DNA from: Sclerodactyla briareus
Lineage: Eukaryota > Echinodermata > Holothuroidea > Dendrochirotida > Sclerodactylidae
DNA length: 64,000 nt
Direction: 5' to 3'
Assembly (NCBI GenBank): GCA_026419785.1
Contig: JAODTK010005925.1
Coordinates: forward strand, 67,501-131,500
Shown: positions 24,301 to 36,174 of the stretch, piece by piece
How positions within the stretch are numbered: the first letter of the stretch is position 1
How the letters are laid out: each line of letters opens with the position of its first letter
Program-made: the position numbers and the translations under genes
Notes under the pieces: generated by a model
Database searches by the model: none
What the model was told of the DNA's origin: nothing
Seen by the model: only the letters and a program-made list of their open reading frames with translations

Positions 24301-25074
24301 TCAACATATCCTCCAGTACAAAAACCGTGATTGCATTGGTCAAGACAAGATAAGATTGGAGTCGATACGGGCCGCGCGGCTGTAATAATAGTTGAACTTA
24401 CAATCGCTTCTCAAGTTCTCAAACACCTACCACATTGGGTAGGAAGAGAAACGTTTCAGGTCTTACGAGGGAGGTCATGATGATTATGATCGGCCGGCGC
24501 GTGCGCAAGAGTGAGAGACAGAATAATTTATGGTTATTACATCGGTTGTTCCGAGTCCAAGTGGGAACTGGTAATTGCCAGTGAAAAAACCGTTGTGACA
24601 TGGAAGCATGGTGTGCATATTATCTATTTTCACCCTTTCCGGTAAAAAAGTGATTTAAAATACCATAGGGGAATGAAGTTGACAGCATGGAATAACTGGA
24701 CAGCATGGATCGCAATGTTGGATTGTTCTATGACTTTATTTCCGACTGGAGAGAGGAAGCTGCTAGAAATCAAAAGTAGAGCCTCATTGTAAAGTCATTA
24801 GGCTGGATAATATGAGTAAAATGTTGTACATCTCGGCCTTTATTTCTATCATGAAATCCTAGCGCCCAGCTCCGGAATCCACTGTAGGTGGGCAAACACA
24901 AGACGAAGATTTGATGGAACGCTTAAATAGGTTTCATGAGGGTTTTGAAGTGAGATTTGAGACGTCGATTCTACTGGTGTTGCAGCCGCCCTCTTTGCGC
25001 TTGAACGCGTGGAATACTTTTAATACGTTCAAAGGATTATGACCGTTAGAATTAGTAGGGAAGAGCGTTATTTG
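21346..25074. other. Central segment between the inverted arms
   Basis: 3.7 kb holding a G23 tract (21559-21581) and many short frames of at most 109 codons. I found no transposase, integrase or capsid motif on either strand. If the arms are terminal repeats of one element, this would be its interior, but nothing in it proves that. Confidence 0.45.
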
Positions 25075-26269
25075 GGCGTAAGAAGGATAGTAATGTTCAT
25101 GACGTCACCAAAAACCAATGAATCGAGGTCGATACCAACGAAAACAACAAACAGCCTCACCGATTGCTCAGAGTCGTCTCGGAAACGATTACATACTAGC
25201 AAAACCAGACTTGCCACAGTCAGTTCAACAGTTGTAAAGTAAGTTCTCTCTGTCAGGACGGGGCTTTCATTTCAAGTTTAAAAGTTATGAAGCGGTAAAT
25301 AGTAATAGTAAATAGTAAAGTTATGGTTAGGTCACGTAACGACAAGTACGTACTATCATAGTGGGGTAAAGTGAAGATTCTTTAGGCTACTCCTTTACAA
25401 GGCCTAACGTAGGCTAGGCCCCTACTGACCCTAGGCTCGCGACTTCATCGTGATTCATGCTCCGTACTGTACATAGGCCTAGGGCCCTGTTCTGCACAGA
25501 TTAATTGGGGACGTGCCTACATGAAAATAAAACACAGTCGCTGTCCTCTTCGCAGTCTCACAAAACCTGTTGCTGCAATGTAGGTATTTACTACGCTGCA
25601 GAGTGTGACAAGGGGTTTTGAAGGAACTTTGTCTCAATTGTAAGTTTTAAAAGTATAAAGCAGCTAGGCTATTTGGAGCTAAATTTAGTTAAACGGCAGG
25701 TTCATTTTCCTACTCCTAGGTCAACCAAAATTAGGCTAAAAATTAGGCTATACGAACTATTGTAATGTGTGTAGTGTAGTAGAATATAAAGATGTGAGTA
25801 AATGACTAGGCTATAGCTTGTACTTGCATAATGTTGTTATGTCATTGTATTAGATTAGGCCTAGAGGCATCGTGGACAACATGATGTAGGGGCTAGGGCG
25901 TAGGTCACACTGAATATTTTAGGCGTGGCATGTGAGTCAAATAAGTGGCCAAGTTGAAAGCCTACAGCACGGTCTATGTCTACTCTACAATCTTCGGTTT
26001 GTAGTCACCTAAAGGCTGAACAAACTTTCCAGTGTGGCGCACCAGTCAAAAAAATGTAGGTTGTCTCTCAATTACTTGACATACATGTAAGAAAATCACA
26101 ACAATCTGATTCAGTTCTGTTTTTTATAACTCCAATGAGTTTTTTTTTTTTGGCTGACAATGTAACGTTCGCGTAACATATACTTTCCATGTAAGAAAAT
26201 CCCCAAAGTTTTGAATGGTTGTTCTTAAACACCTAAGAAAAGAACAGCAAATCTGATTTAAGTTTTTCT
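25075..26269 (-). repeat. Right arm of the inverted repeat, inner part
   Basis: Reverse-complement partner of 20330-21345. GGTGACGTCA near the inner edge, CTTTACCGCTTCATAACTTT, CCTAAAATATTC.GTGTGACCTAC and GCAAATCTGAT.TAAG are all retained in inverse order. The arm breaks off at 26269 within the 26-bp sequence that reappears at 27866. Confidence 0.8.
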
Positions 26270-28764
26270 CTAACTAATTTAGCCTGAGGGCTACATGTAT
26301 CTGTCTGATATTAATTGATTAACCAAATAATTAGTTAGCTGGATCATGATCACCCTTGTCCAGTCCCAGCATGGGTAAAGGGCTGAGACTTGGTCAAGTC
26401 TATTTTCTCTTTCTGCTGAGGTCATGGCCTAGCCACTTGTTACAGGATGTGTCTTGTTGCATTTCCCACGATCTAATTTAATTTGTCAACAGTTCTTCTT
26501 TTATTTAGCCATACCTAAAATACTTCTTTGATCTTACTACGTGATTGGAGGATGCTATACTTTCACTGAATGTATTTTGTTAGAAAGGAAGTCAGGAGGT
26601 CTGTGAACAGTTAATATGTTGATATTTCCAAGAAAACAGAGCTCTGCACCTGCCACCTGGTGCAATGATGATATTTCAGCCCTGTGGTGCAATGATATTT
26701 CAACCCTCTGGTGCAATAATGATAGTTCATCCTCCTGCACTTGACAATTGACCAATCCACGGAGAGGGGTGTGACTTACCATTTTTTTATTAGCCAATCA
26801 GGAAATATTTCGTGAGTTGGGAAAACTTTTGATCATCCCTATGGAACTACTGTTGATGGCCTTTTGTGGGTACACATGTACCAGTCCCTTATAAATGGAT
26901 GTATTGTGTCTGGAAGGCACTCTCAAACCACCCACCCCGTTCATATCATCCAACTACGTATGCTATATCAACTTGGAAGCAACAGTTAGACCTAGTAACT
27001 GCTAAGTCTAGCATAAGTCTTGCTTATATCAAGAATCAACTCGAGCAACTTTTATCAAGGAACTGTTTTTTTCATCGGGAACTTGTGAGATAAAAGTTCC
27101 TTATTCATCAAGATATGCTTGCCAGCTGAGAGACGGGAGTATATGTTTAAATCACTGGTACAGACCACGCTCCAGCTTTAATTGATTTTTGTGGCTATAC
27201 AAACTACAAATTCAGAGACGTCAGCGAAGCCTGTCATACTGTGAGTAAACTATTTAATCTTCACCCCACCACTTTGATGTCCTTCTGGAAGAGGGCACGT
27301 CAATTTAAGCCCTTCCTGCCCACCCAACTACAGCCGTTAGGATTGTCTCCTTCTGCCGCCCTGCTGTCCACCCCGTTACCAAGTCGTTTCCAGAAGACGA
27401 TCAGCCCATCCTAATTAGCTACTTCAGATGTCCATGCTCCGCGCCGCGTCCGCGTTGTGCACATTATTCCATCTGAGTAAAACTGCGCCGGAGTTGAATT
27501 GCTATTTTAAAGAATTAATCCCCATCTTGTTATTCATGTATTTTGATATAATGTGAACTTGGAGAACTAGAGTCTGAGGACTAGTTTAGCCTTATTATAT
27601 GTGTCATTGTTCCATATCAATCCTTGTATGTGTTTATTTGCCTTCTCTCGAGTCATATTCCTCTGTTGCAAGTTCAGTACGCTATTTAAAGTTTTGTTTA
27701 CATTGTCACACCCTCTACGGACTTGGATTACCAGTCCTGTCTTGAAATCTAGACCTGTTCCCCCTCAGTTTAAATTTGTTGGAAGCTGTTATTTTTAGCA
27801 GATTGCTAACAAAGGCTACATTAACAATACACAATATACATGGTATTTACGAAAGATTTTAAATCACAGCAAATCTGATTTAAGTTTTTCTATTTTTTAA
27901 CTTAATAACTTAACAATGTTACAAAATAAGGAAGTTATGGAAGATTCTATCTGCCCCGAAACGACGTACACACAACGCCTATACGGGCCCTATTGTTTAT
28001 CCAAGATTCCAAGTTTTACGCTTTCCTGCAGAAATTTATAATGTTCCGATTGATTTGTAAACTTTTCTATTGAAATTCAACATTCATGTCACCTTTCATT
28101 AGTTATAGGAGTTTAAAATTTCGTATCATGTGTATTTAGAGCCAATTATCTTCCATTTTGTCAAATTGGAAAACAGAATTTGATGAACTCACTCTACACT
28201 AGTTCTGGGAGAACTATAAAAAATCAGCTTACAAAACGGAATTTACAAATTAAGAAAATGTAAGTAATTGGCTCTATATGTATGCACAAAATGGGAATGA
28301 CGCGATACAGGCAACTACCTTCACTGCAATACTAAGCAATTGACTATATTTTTGGATTGTTTATCTCTATTTCAATTCACTGCAACAGTCATGTCACGAG
28401 CCGTATTGTTCATCCAAGTTCCAGTTTAGCTTTCCTGCAAAAATTTAGGAGGTTCCAATAATTTTGTTAACTTTTCTCATTCAAATTCAACATTCATGTC
28501 ATCTTTCATTACGGAGCTACAGGAGGTTTAAAGTGTGTGTCCATGTGGTCTTGCACACGATGACACTTTCCATCATGCGTTCATTCCACCTGCACAACTT
28601 AGATGATATTCTTTGTTATCATAATTGTGATGTTACTACTTTTTCTATGTCACAACTTTTCCATTGACAAATTCGGGTTATTGCACTGCTTTTTTCCCTT
28701 TCCACTTTTCAGCACCAAGACAAAGTATGCATCTGCAACAAAGACATAGTTTGAAAATACATGG
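26270..28764. other. Extra ~2.5 kb interrupting the right arm
   Basis: Absent from the left arm. The first part (26270-27865) is flanked by a perfect 26-bp direct repeat (26244-26269 and 27866-27891). Within it, three short ~27-bp units containing GGTGCAATGATGATATTTCA-like sequence lie at 26655-26735, and a TATAAATGG motif lies near 26890. The second part contains a direct duplication: 27988-28150 resembles 28399-28550, 411 bp apart. No transposon protein was found. Confidence 0.6.
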
Positions 28765-29660
28765 AATTGGTTGATGGAATTATGGGAACCTATCATTAGG
28801 TGAGAGGATGCATTGCCCTTTAGGGCTGGCAACCCTCCCCACCAAACATCCTTCAGCAGAAATTCCCTCTGCAAGCTTACAGCGACATAGTAACATATTC
28901 TCTGTATATTTTCCAATCACAGGTACCAAACTTCCAATCCTCATGTTTTCAACCCCATTCTGCAGGCCGCCAGGCAATCCGATAAAACCTCCTGACTGCC
29001 ACTAAATGAAATAAATACATCCGCACTATCACAGTTTACTGCCGTTCTGCCCCTAATATTCGTAGCTGCACTTTACTCGTTTTTACACAACACTGATCAA
29101 TAATTATCATCATCCTAGCGTGGATGTGTGAGGAGTGAAGACCTTGAATGATGCAGAAATGAATTGTGCAGGTGTCAAGTAAAAACAAGAGGTGAAACAC
29201 AAGCAAACTGAGGTTGCCCACCAGTTAAAAGGCCTCGCGCGAGAGGCATCCTGTAGCCACACTTGAAGATTTGGGGAAGGGGCCAAACCTCGGTGGAGAT
29301 TATATGAATGCAGTAAACTTGTCCAAGTTATAACTATTATGATATTGTCACTCTACGCACTATTAACTCCCTACGTTGTTAGTAGCATGGGGTGGAATCC
29401 TCGCCACTCTTATTGTTCCACAACTTGAATATAACAAGATGCTCATCACAAGTCGATTCATGAAGGCATGCCACTATTTAATGATTGCACCTTTCCCCCA
29501 ATCTCGCAGTGCGAGGTAATTTTGTTGAAGACACAGCTGATAGGTCCTTCCTAAGTTAACGTACACTAGCTGTCATAAATTTAATCACCCATATAACTCG
29601 CCATTAACCAACCCGCAATGAAGGTTTAAATTCTGGTTCCGAAAACTCTGGATAATACAA
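28765..29660 (-). repeat. Right arm of the inverted repeat, outer part
   Basis: Reverse-complement partner of 19690-20260. Shared blocks include CCTATCATTA.GTGAGAG, CAAGCTTACAGCG, GGGGCCAAAC, TATAACTATTAT, GGAATCCTCGCCAC and CCCATATAACTCGCCA. Similarity ends near 29660, matching the outer limit of the left arm. Confidence 0.8.
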
Positions 29661-30025
29661 CCATAACGTATGTTGGAATTGTCCGAGATTCGCGAGAGCA
29701 TGTCCAGAAATTTATAGTAAATACTACCTCTTGGTATATTATACTTTCGTGGATTGTCCAAAGTTACCAGTGTGCAGTACGCGCACGTTTGTTCTCTCTG
29801 CTGAAGATGAGAGCAACCACGCTCGCTTAGTATTTCATTAATTTAAACTATTGTCTAACATTTTCGTTACTTATATTCTTCATAGGTGATGCTCTAACTC
29901 ATCACGCTACATTTCAGATACCAAGGACCGCGCAACGTTTCTCACTGTGCACAACTTACCCGGTGCATGGTGGTACAGAACATGCCATTTTGATTCCTTG
30001 CCGAAGGCAGTCATGCACCGTGCGT
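29661..30025. other. No recognisable feature
   Basis: AT-rich spacer outside the right arm; nothing recognised. Confidence 0.4.
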
Positions 30026-30560
30026 ATGCATATGTGTGTGTCTCTCTCTGTTGTGTGTGCGTGTGTGGCTGTGTGTGACACCCCTTGTCAGCATTATATC
30101 TGAACATACGCAAACTGTTATCAAGTCAAATAGTATGTGGGTTGCACAGATCGGGAGGATGACCCCTATTGTTTGGGTGCCCGTTCAGTTCATTCAATGT
30201 CCACGAGATGGCAAAGTTCAAAAGCTTGTCAGCACGATTCTAACGAACGTGAAGTATCTATCAAGTTCATATTGAGATTTGGGTAGCATGTATGGTGAAG
30301 GATGAACCCTATTGTTTTTGGTGTCGGGTCAGGTAAATCAAGGTCACCACAGGAAATCGTCATATATCTCTGTAACGAACCATTTTTGGAGGACGGTCGT
30401 AATGGAAAGTTTCGTTCGTCACATTAAGATTAGACAACTGTTTGTTTTTTGGTATCAGGTCAAGGTCAATCCAGGTCACCATGAGGACATCCTTAAATCT
30501 CTGCAACGATTCATTGTACAGATTGAGAACAAGCATAGAGCCAAACACTACAACATTTCC
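30026..30560 (+). repeat. GT tract followed by ~135-bp tandem units
   Basis: A GT/CT-rich tract (30031-30080) leads into GACACCCCTTGTCAGCA, echoing the TG-to-array junction at 18.3 kb. Units anchored on CCCTATTGTTTGGGTGCC (about 30166), CCCTATTGTTTTTGGTGTCG (about 30307) and a diverged form at 30440 give periods near 135 bp. The third unit contains three AGGTCA half-sites (30457-30478). Confidence 0.65.
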
Positions 30561-31842
30561 CCCCAAGTGAAAGACAGTACCATTCTTGAATTGTCATTTT
30601 ATTCTTATTCCTGATCTGTTTGAGTATTGGACTAGCACCAGTGACCAGCCTATATTAACTCCTGATCAGTAGTTGTGATGCTACGGGGTGGGGTTTGGCA
30701 ATTTTTGGTCTTGCACGCCACCCCCCTCCCACCCAGGTTTCATAGCACTTAGAGAATTGAAAATGTAGCCCTATTTGAAGCCTGCATCACTGCATTTATG
30801 ACAAATTCCTAATTGCAAGGCAGAACCGTCCCTCTTCCTGTGTATATTTCCTCTCATTCAGTGTTATATTTACATTTAATCCCAGTGTCATTTTCTCAAG
30901 GAGGTATCAATTGGTGATTATTAACACAGAATATCAATTGGAGGGTGCCGAGGAAGGGGGGGGGGAACGACAATATTCCCCATAGGCCTATATATTTACT
31001 CCAGGGGGAATGCCAAGTTTGTTGCTTTACTAATTGAAAACTGATATGACTTCAATTTCCCATTTGACTATTATTACCTAGAAATTCCACCAGAAATCGT
31101 CCTGATTCAAAATTAGAACACCTATGCTGGCCCCAATCCTCTTCAACCACTGCCTGCTTGTGTGTGTATACTATAATAGCCCTTAGTTTTGGCTGGTCAA
31201 CATTGGTCTGGCCCATTCCCCAAAAGGATTTAATCTCTTGTTGTGTGTGTGAAACTGTGACCGGTAAACACATAAACTTTTGACTGCCTGTCCGACATTC
31301 AGTGCTCAGAGGCTGAGAGTGTGTATTCCAATATTCTCTGTTGCACTCATCTACTGATTATCTGAATTGTTTACATGTAAAGGAACACTTCTCTCTAAGC
31401 CACGTCCATGATTAAATTCCTTGACAGCATGACTGACTATTGGGTATTATTACTGTTTATTCCTATTCATAGACTGCCCTAATGAGGGATAACTGTGGGG
31501 GTAGAAGCAGTGAGAGGTAGTGGGAGTTGGGAGGAAGAAGAACACAAGGGGGTCACGGGAGCTTCTGAAAGTGGGGAAAAGGCACAACTTTGTGGCATTT
31601 GTTCACTCTTGAAGCAAAAAGTGGGGCATTAAAACTCCTGTACCCCAGGCAGAAATGGGTATGGGTTTGAGTCATAACATATCTCTCTTCTTCCCCAGTG
31701 CCTATCTATCTGGTGTTTGACTGTCACATGATGTTACTATTTGTGAAAAGTGGTTGCCGTGATAATTACATTGGAACCATGTCCACGAATGCATACTGAT
31801 AGCATTAACTGAGCCCACATAATAAAGAAATGTCTCAAAATG
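30561..31842. other. No recognisable gene
   Basis: Low-complexity and AT-rich. A G10 tract lies near 30956-30965. Nothing coding is supported. Confidence 0.4.
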
Positions 31843-31863
31843 GGCTATATATATATATTATAT

Positions 31864-31939
<76 letters not shown>

Positions 31940-31958
31940 TATATATATTATATATATT
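31843..31958. repeat. AT microsatellite with TTA interruptions
   Basis: About 116 bp of (AT)n broken at irregular intervals by TTATA/AATA steps. Self-complementary, so it can form cruciforms. The frames across it are artefacts. Confidence 0.95.
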
Positions 31959-34382
31959 AGATACCACGATGAAATTGCAAAGATTCTTGTCTGTTCTATT
32001 GTTATTTGTATTATTATCATGCATCCAGATATATTGTTATGGGAGTGCTGCATGGGGTGGGCCAAATTGAGAGACATTCCCCAACCCCACCATGTACGAG
32101 GGTAATATTTGATTTGAAAGCCTTTGAAGTTTTGACCTGAAAATGGCATAAGACATTTGATGGACTGGTAAAGTAGCTATTGATACAATATTTTACCACA
32201 GTTTATTCACTTGTCAATTGCACTAACCCCCCTTGTACCCCAGACAAGGTGAGTCAATTGTGGGCAACAAAATGAATGCACCCTCAGTCACGTTTTGTGT
32301 TTGAAAAATATGAATATGACCACCCACCAGTCGCTTTAAAAAGACCACAGAACTACTCTGCTGTACGATTGCACGATTGACTGGCAATTGAACTCCATCC
32401 CCTCAGTCACATTATTGATTACGACATATGGTACAATGCCTAACATGTAGACACCTGCATTGGACAACTGATGTACCTACAATGACCTAACCTCGTCCAT
32501 GGTAGTGGAGGCTGCAATTGACAATAATATAGGCCTGTCTGCAGAATGCACTTCCTCTTTCCCAACATATCCTCCAAAAAGGAGATTTTTTTATTTACAA
32601 TTGTTGATGCTGTTGGTCGTCCGATTCAAGAACTGCCACTTTCATTCAATCTATCTGCGTGACCCACACATTACTTATGAGTTGATAAATTTGCAAGTGA
32701 GCCTCATCCATTTAGCCTTGGCCTGCAGTCTGCCGACTCAGTGTTTACGTCGCTGGTACTTCCCACACTGAATGGAACGTTGGACCTCACTGGTTATGAA
32801 ATGTAACTTTACCTTCCCTCTTCAAGATACATTACTTATCAGATTCATTGTTTCAGTATTTCCACTTCAATTGCCTCAGCCTCAGATGACTTTTTTGACC
32901 TTAGTCAAAGCAACAAGCATCTTCTTGCGGTTAGTAAATATTGCGGTGATTGGTTCGTTTTCTGTGTCAAGTTGGGTTTGGTTGGCAACACACATCTTGC
33001 AGGGTTTGGATATAGCTGAAATCCTCATTTGCTGCCACACCTTGTAAGGTGAACATGTCGGGAAAAAGGCAAGGAATCACTACGCAGAGGTGGCGTTCTT
33101 GTTCTAACCTCAACGGCGCACTAGTACGCCCCGACGGATAGTCATCGCAGCATTACTTGGTTGTTATATTTACCTGTTAGCGGATTTTACACAAATACAC
33201 AAGATGAGTACGGCTCATCTCCGTGAACTGTTTATAAAAAAGTTTTTTTTCACATGTAAAAAAAAAATTTTTTTGAATTGAAGTAATCGGATGTTGGAAA
33301 CAACAGAGAAAAAGTGGAACACACTTCCAATATATTACACAGAAAACAGTTCATTCAGTTCTTCGGAGTGATTTCCCAGATTAAAAATTAATTGACTGGT
33401 TTCCGAAACAGGGATACTTAGCGGATTCATGTTATGCTTCAAAGCCTCTCGCTCTTCTTGTTACTCTTCTCCATCTTCCTGGATTACGATATGCATGGTA
33501 AACCTACTGGTCCATAAGTGAGGAGTTTAGTAGAGTGACAGGATTGCTTAGATCCTTAGAGGCACCGTGAAACCTTCATTTTATATTCCAGTCGTTAAAT
33601 ATGCCTTCTCTCCTTCTTCCCGAATCCATGATACTGGTGGACCCTACTCTGGCGTGCAAATGTGACGTGTTTACTAAATAACTACATCTGAATGATTCGA
33701 TTACCAATGCGGCATATTTAATTTGTTTTCCCTATTTCCGTGAAAGTTGATATTCATGACTTCATTGTTCGTCTTTCGAAATCTGATTTACATGAATTAA
33801 TCTACCTTTGCTGACGTCGATTAATTTACTGGATCAGTGGCTTATGTGCTGCTGCAAGCAAGTTACGCGTTCCAGTACGGATACCATTTCCATTCACTTT
33901 CTAATTGATATGAAAGATGCATGTTTTAAGCGCTCAGTGGCCAATCGCCTTCGCCTTCTATTGCATGTCATCCTTTTGTTACAATTTGCGCAGAGTTTGG
34001 ATTTAAAATCATGTGAATGTTATCATGTAACTCTAGTTTAGGGCCTAATTGCATGAAGTCCTACTAACGTACCAACATTTCTACTCAGAGTAATCAAATA
34101 AAATTACAGATTCGTAATATTGAATATTCGTACGGAATAACGAAAACTGTTATATGGGCATTTTTACGGAGCTGACCAAAGGTACTGTTATGTTCGTGCG
34201 AACCAGTAACAAGTGATTTGAATCTCCTATTTCAAAAATTCTGAAAACGGATTTGGAAACAGATGTCAATCGGACAAAAGCTGATGAAAACAGTCTCTAT
34301 GACTCATCATATGCCATGCCGTGAACGGGACTCAAAGTATTAGTCAAAGGATGGAGTGTGGATGACACAAACTGCCATTGAA
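31959..34382. other. No supported gene
   Basis: Two plus-strand frames (32499-32771 and 32772-33047) lie in the same phase separated by a single TGA, giving about 180 codons of hydrophobic-rich sequence. I see no domain or splice context. A segment at 33296-33350 (EKKWNTLP-like) faintly resembles a LINE C-terminus. Confidence 0.35.
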
Positions 34383-34392
34383 TATTATTCTA

Positions 34393-34481
<89 letters not shown>

Positions 34482-34485
34482 CCCT
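34383..34485. repeat. (ATT)n microsatellite
   Basis: About 100 bp of ATT units with occasional AGT and TATT interruptions. It directly abuts the 3' end of the minus-strand LINE remnant that follows; read on that strand it is (TAA)n. Confidence 0.95.
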
Positions 34486-34494
34486 TTTTCTTCA

Positions 34495-35190
34495 CAATAT
34501 CCTCGACCTCGGAGTCCTACCCGGACTCTTGAAGGTCGAGCACTCGTCTCAAGATGTGGGCATTTCCAAGTATCGCTGTCTTTATCGGGGGAGGATTTGT
34601 GTTCTCCTGGGATGTCGTCTAAGCATTTTTCAAAGTTGTTAGATGTTGCTCCGAGTGCTACCTATCACCAAGGTACACCTTTGCGTTGACATCCCACTTT
34701 CTCTGTACTCTGTACGAGCCGGAGATCCTGGTATTTGTCGGTCTTCTCCCGCTTCTTTTCGACTATGTCTCTATCAGTACGGATCTCGAAGTCCCATAGG
34801 ATCTTGGTGTTATCATTCTCCTCCACTGATTTCTGTTTGTGGAACCAGGTGTTGGAATGTGTGGGTATGTTGTAGTGTTTGCATATCCCGTGGTGGATAG
34901 CAGCTGGTGGATAGCAGCTGCCACGTTGTTATGCCGCACTTCGTACAGTGTGCCGGTGATCTTGGGGCATGTAGTCACGATGTGTGTCCCTATCACGTCT
35001 CTTTGTTTACACATCCGACATTAAGGGTCATCACTGGTAAATGTTGCACTTTTGTCCTGTGGCACTTTGTTGCCAGTGCCTGGTCTTGGGCGGGGCCGTT
35101 AATTAGTGCCTTCAAGTTTCGATCTTCAGACCATTGTTCTGCCATAGCCACTGTACGACGCATTATTCATGCCATGTTACCTCCCTGATT
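34495..35190 (-). pseudogene. LINE remnant: zinc knuckle and REL-endonuclease C-terminus
   Basis: Read on the minus strand, AQDQALATK is followed by a CxxC/HxxxxC knuckle remnant around CKQRD...THIVTTCPKI, then VRHNNVA. ILWDFEIRTDRDIVEKK then leads to TDKYQDLRLV and finally AILGNAHILRRVLDLQESG before a stop. This order matches the C-terminus of LINEs with a restriction-like endonuclease, where RPDIVV...DIAVPGD carries the PD-(D/E)xK active site. Here RTDR joins directly to the VEKKRE...KYQDL segment, so the active-site block is deleted. Frames change several times. It would have nicked target DNA for target-primed reverse transcription. Confidence 0.65.
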
Positions 35191-35221
35191 TGTCGTGGGT
35201 GTATAATAATACCAGTGTATA

Positions 35222-35295
35222 TTAATAATGAAAACAACAACAACAACAATAATAATAATAATCATAATATACTATTATTATTATTATTATTACTA

Positions 35296-35327
<32 letters not shown>

Positions 35328-35330
35328 TGA
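35222..35330. repeat. (AAC/AAT)n - (ATT)n self-complementary microsatellite
   Basis: AAC and AAT units (35233-35268) are followed by ATT units (35272-35328), so the two halves can pair. It lies about 30 bp beyond the 5' edge of the LINE remnant, opposite the (ATT)n tract at its 3' edge. Confidence 0.9.
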
Positions 35331-35344
35331 TACTTATAATAGCA

Positions 35345-35625
35345 TCGATAGAGCTGAGATGAATTCGAGGTGATTTGATTCAGGTTTTAAAATGGTTCAT
35401 GGATTCTAGGACCTTTCCTCCACTATTTCATTGAGTTTTCCACCAATTTACCCCCAATTGCCTCAAGCTTCGTGGTAAACGCTGTAGATTGACTCGCAAA
35501 TATTTCTTCTCCCAGAGAGTTATTAATGAGTGGAATAGCCTTCCTGAAGAGTTGTTCTGTCTAAGAGTACAGTGTGATTGCATTCAAGAACAGTCTCGAT
35601 TTATTTTTCAGGATTTGTTGGGCGA
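35345..35625 (+). pseudogene. LINE reverse transcriptase C-terminal fragment
   Basis: Plus-strand translation gives RGDLIQVLKWF-like sequence, KLRGKRCRL, then RKYFFSQRVINEWNSLPEE from about 35495, followed by a FxxxLD-like tail. This combination is the familiar extreme C-terminus of Jockey-superfamily/CR1-like and related LINE polyproteins, downstream of the RT domain. Two frame changes are needed between 35365 and 35490. The catalytic RT domain is not present upstream, so this is a 5'-truncated retrocopy. A SINE lies directly downstream. Confidence 0.7.
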
Positions 35626-35670
35626 ATTCTTTAGGCACTTGCAAGTTGTTCTTTTCTTTGGGATGTTGGG

Positions 35671-36174
35671 GCGGAAGAAGGTAGAGTGGTATCAGTGACA
35701 CTTACAACCAAAATTATTCCGGGTTCGAATTCCAGCGGTCACCGGACGATTTTCCCTAGGTGACTGCATTTGCGATGGGCGAGGTCTTGGTCTTCACTTC
35801 ATGGTTCCGCTGTGATACAGTGGGTTTTCTGGGGTTGCTGGGATTTGTTACGAGATATTTGCAATGAGTCTCGTCTGTCGGAGTGTGAGCAGCCACGTTA
35901 AACTTAAACTTAAACCTCCAGGGTCCGAGAAAGTGGTCGGGTCATGGAGTTCACTGATAGTTCTTTCGGATGGGGACGTAAAATGGCGGTCCCGGGAGCA
36001 GGTTGGGATTGGTTACACCCCTGACCCGTTATCTCTGAGCACTAGTCGAGAAGAGAAGGCGAGTTATCGCCGGTGCTCATCCGATCATACGGCCAGGGTT
36101 CCTCGATGCGCCTTACTTGGCTTCCTAACCCGTAGAAATCAAATCAAATCAAATCAAATCAAATCAAATCAAAT
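35671..36174 (+). mobile_element. SINE family A, complete copy with (AAATC)n tail
   Basis: A tRNA-like head starts near 35671. GTAGAGTGGTATCAG (35681) is an A-box-like sequence and GGGTTCGAATTCC (35721-35733) is a good B box for RNA polymerase III. A ~370-bp body unrelated to tRNA follows, then seven AAATC units (about 36138-36173). Partial relatives are at 1086-1506 and 15289-15601. The body also contains an AAACTT triplication near 35906. Mobilisation would depend on a partner LINE, which is not identified. Confidence 0.85.

Noticed and set aside
31830-32105. Plus-strand frame rich in Ile and Tyr
   Set aside because: It is the translation of the AT microsatellite.
32499-33047. Two consecutive plus-strand frames separated by one TGA, about 180 codons
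   Set aside because: Same phase but no domain, no splice context and ordinary AT-rich composition. One stop in 180 codons can occur by chance in a 64-kb window.
33296-33400. EKKWNTLP-like segment resembling a LINE polyprotein C-terminus
   Set aside because: Only about eight residues fit and the flanks do not, unlike the clear case at 35495.
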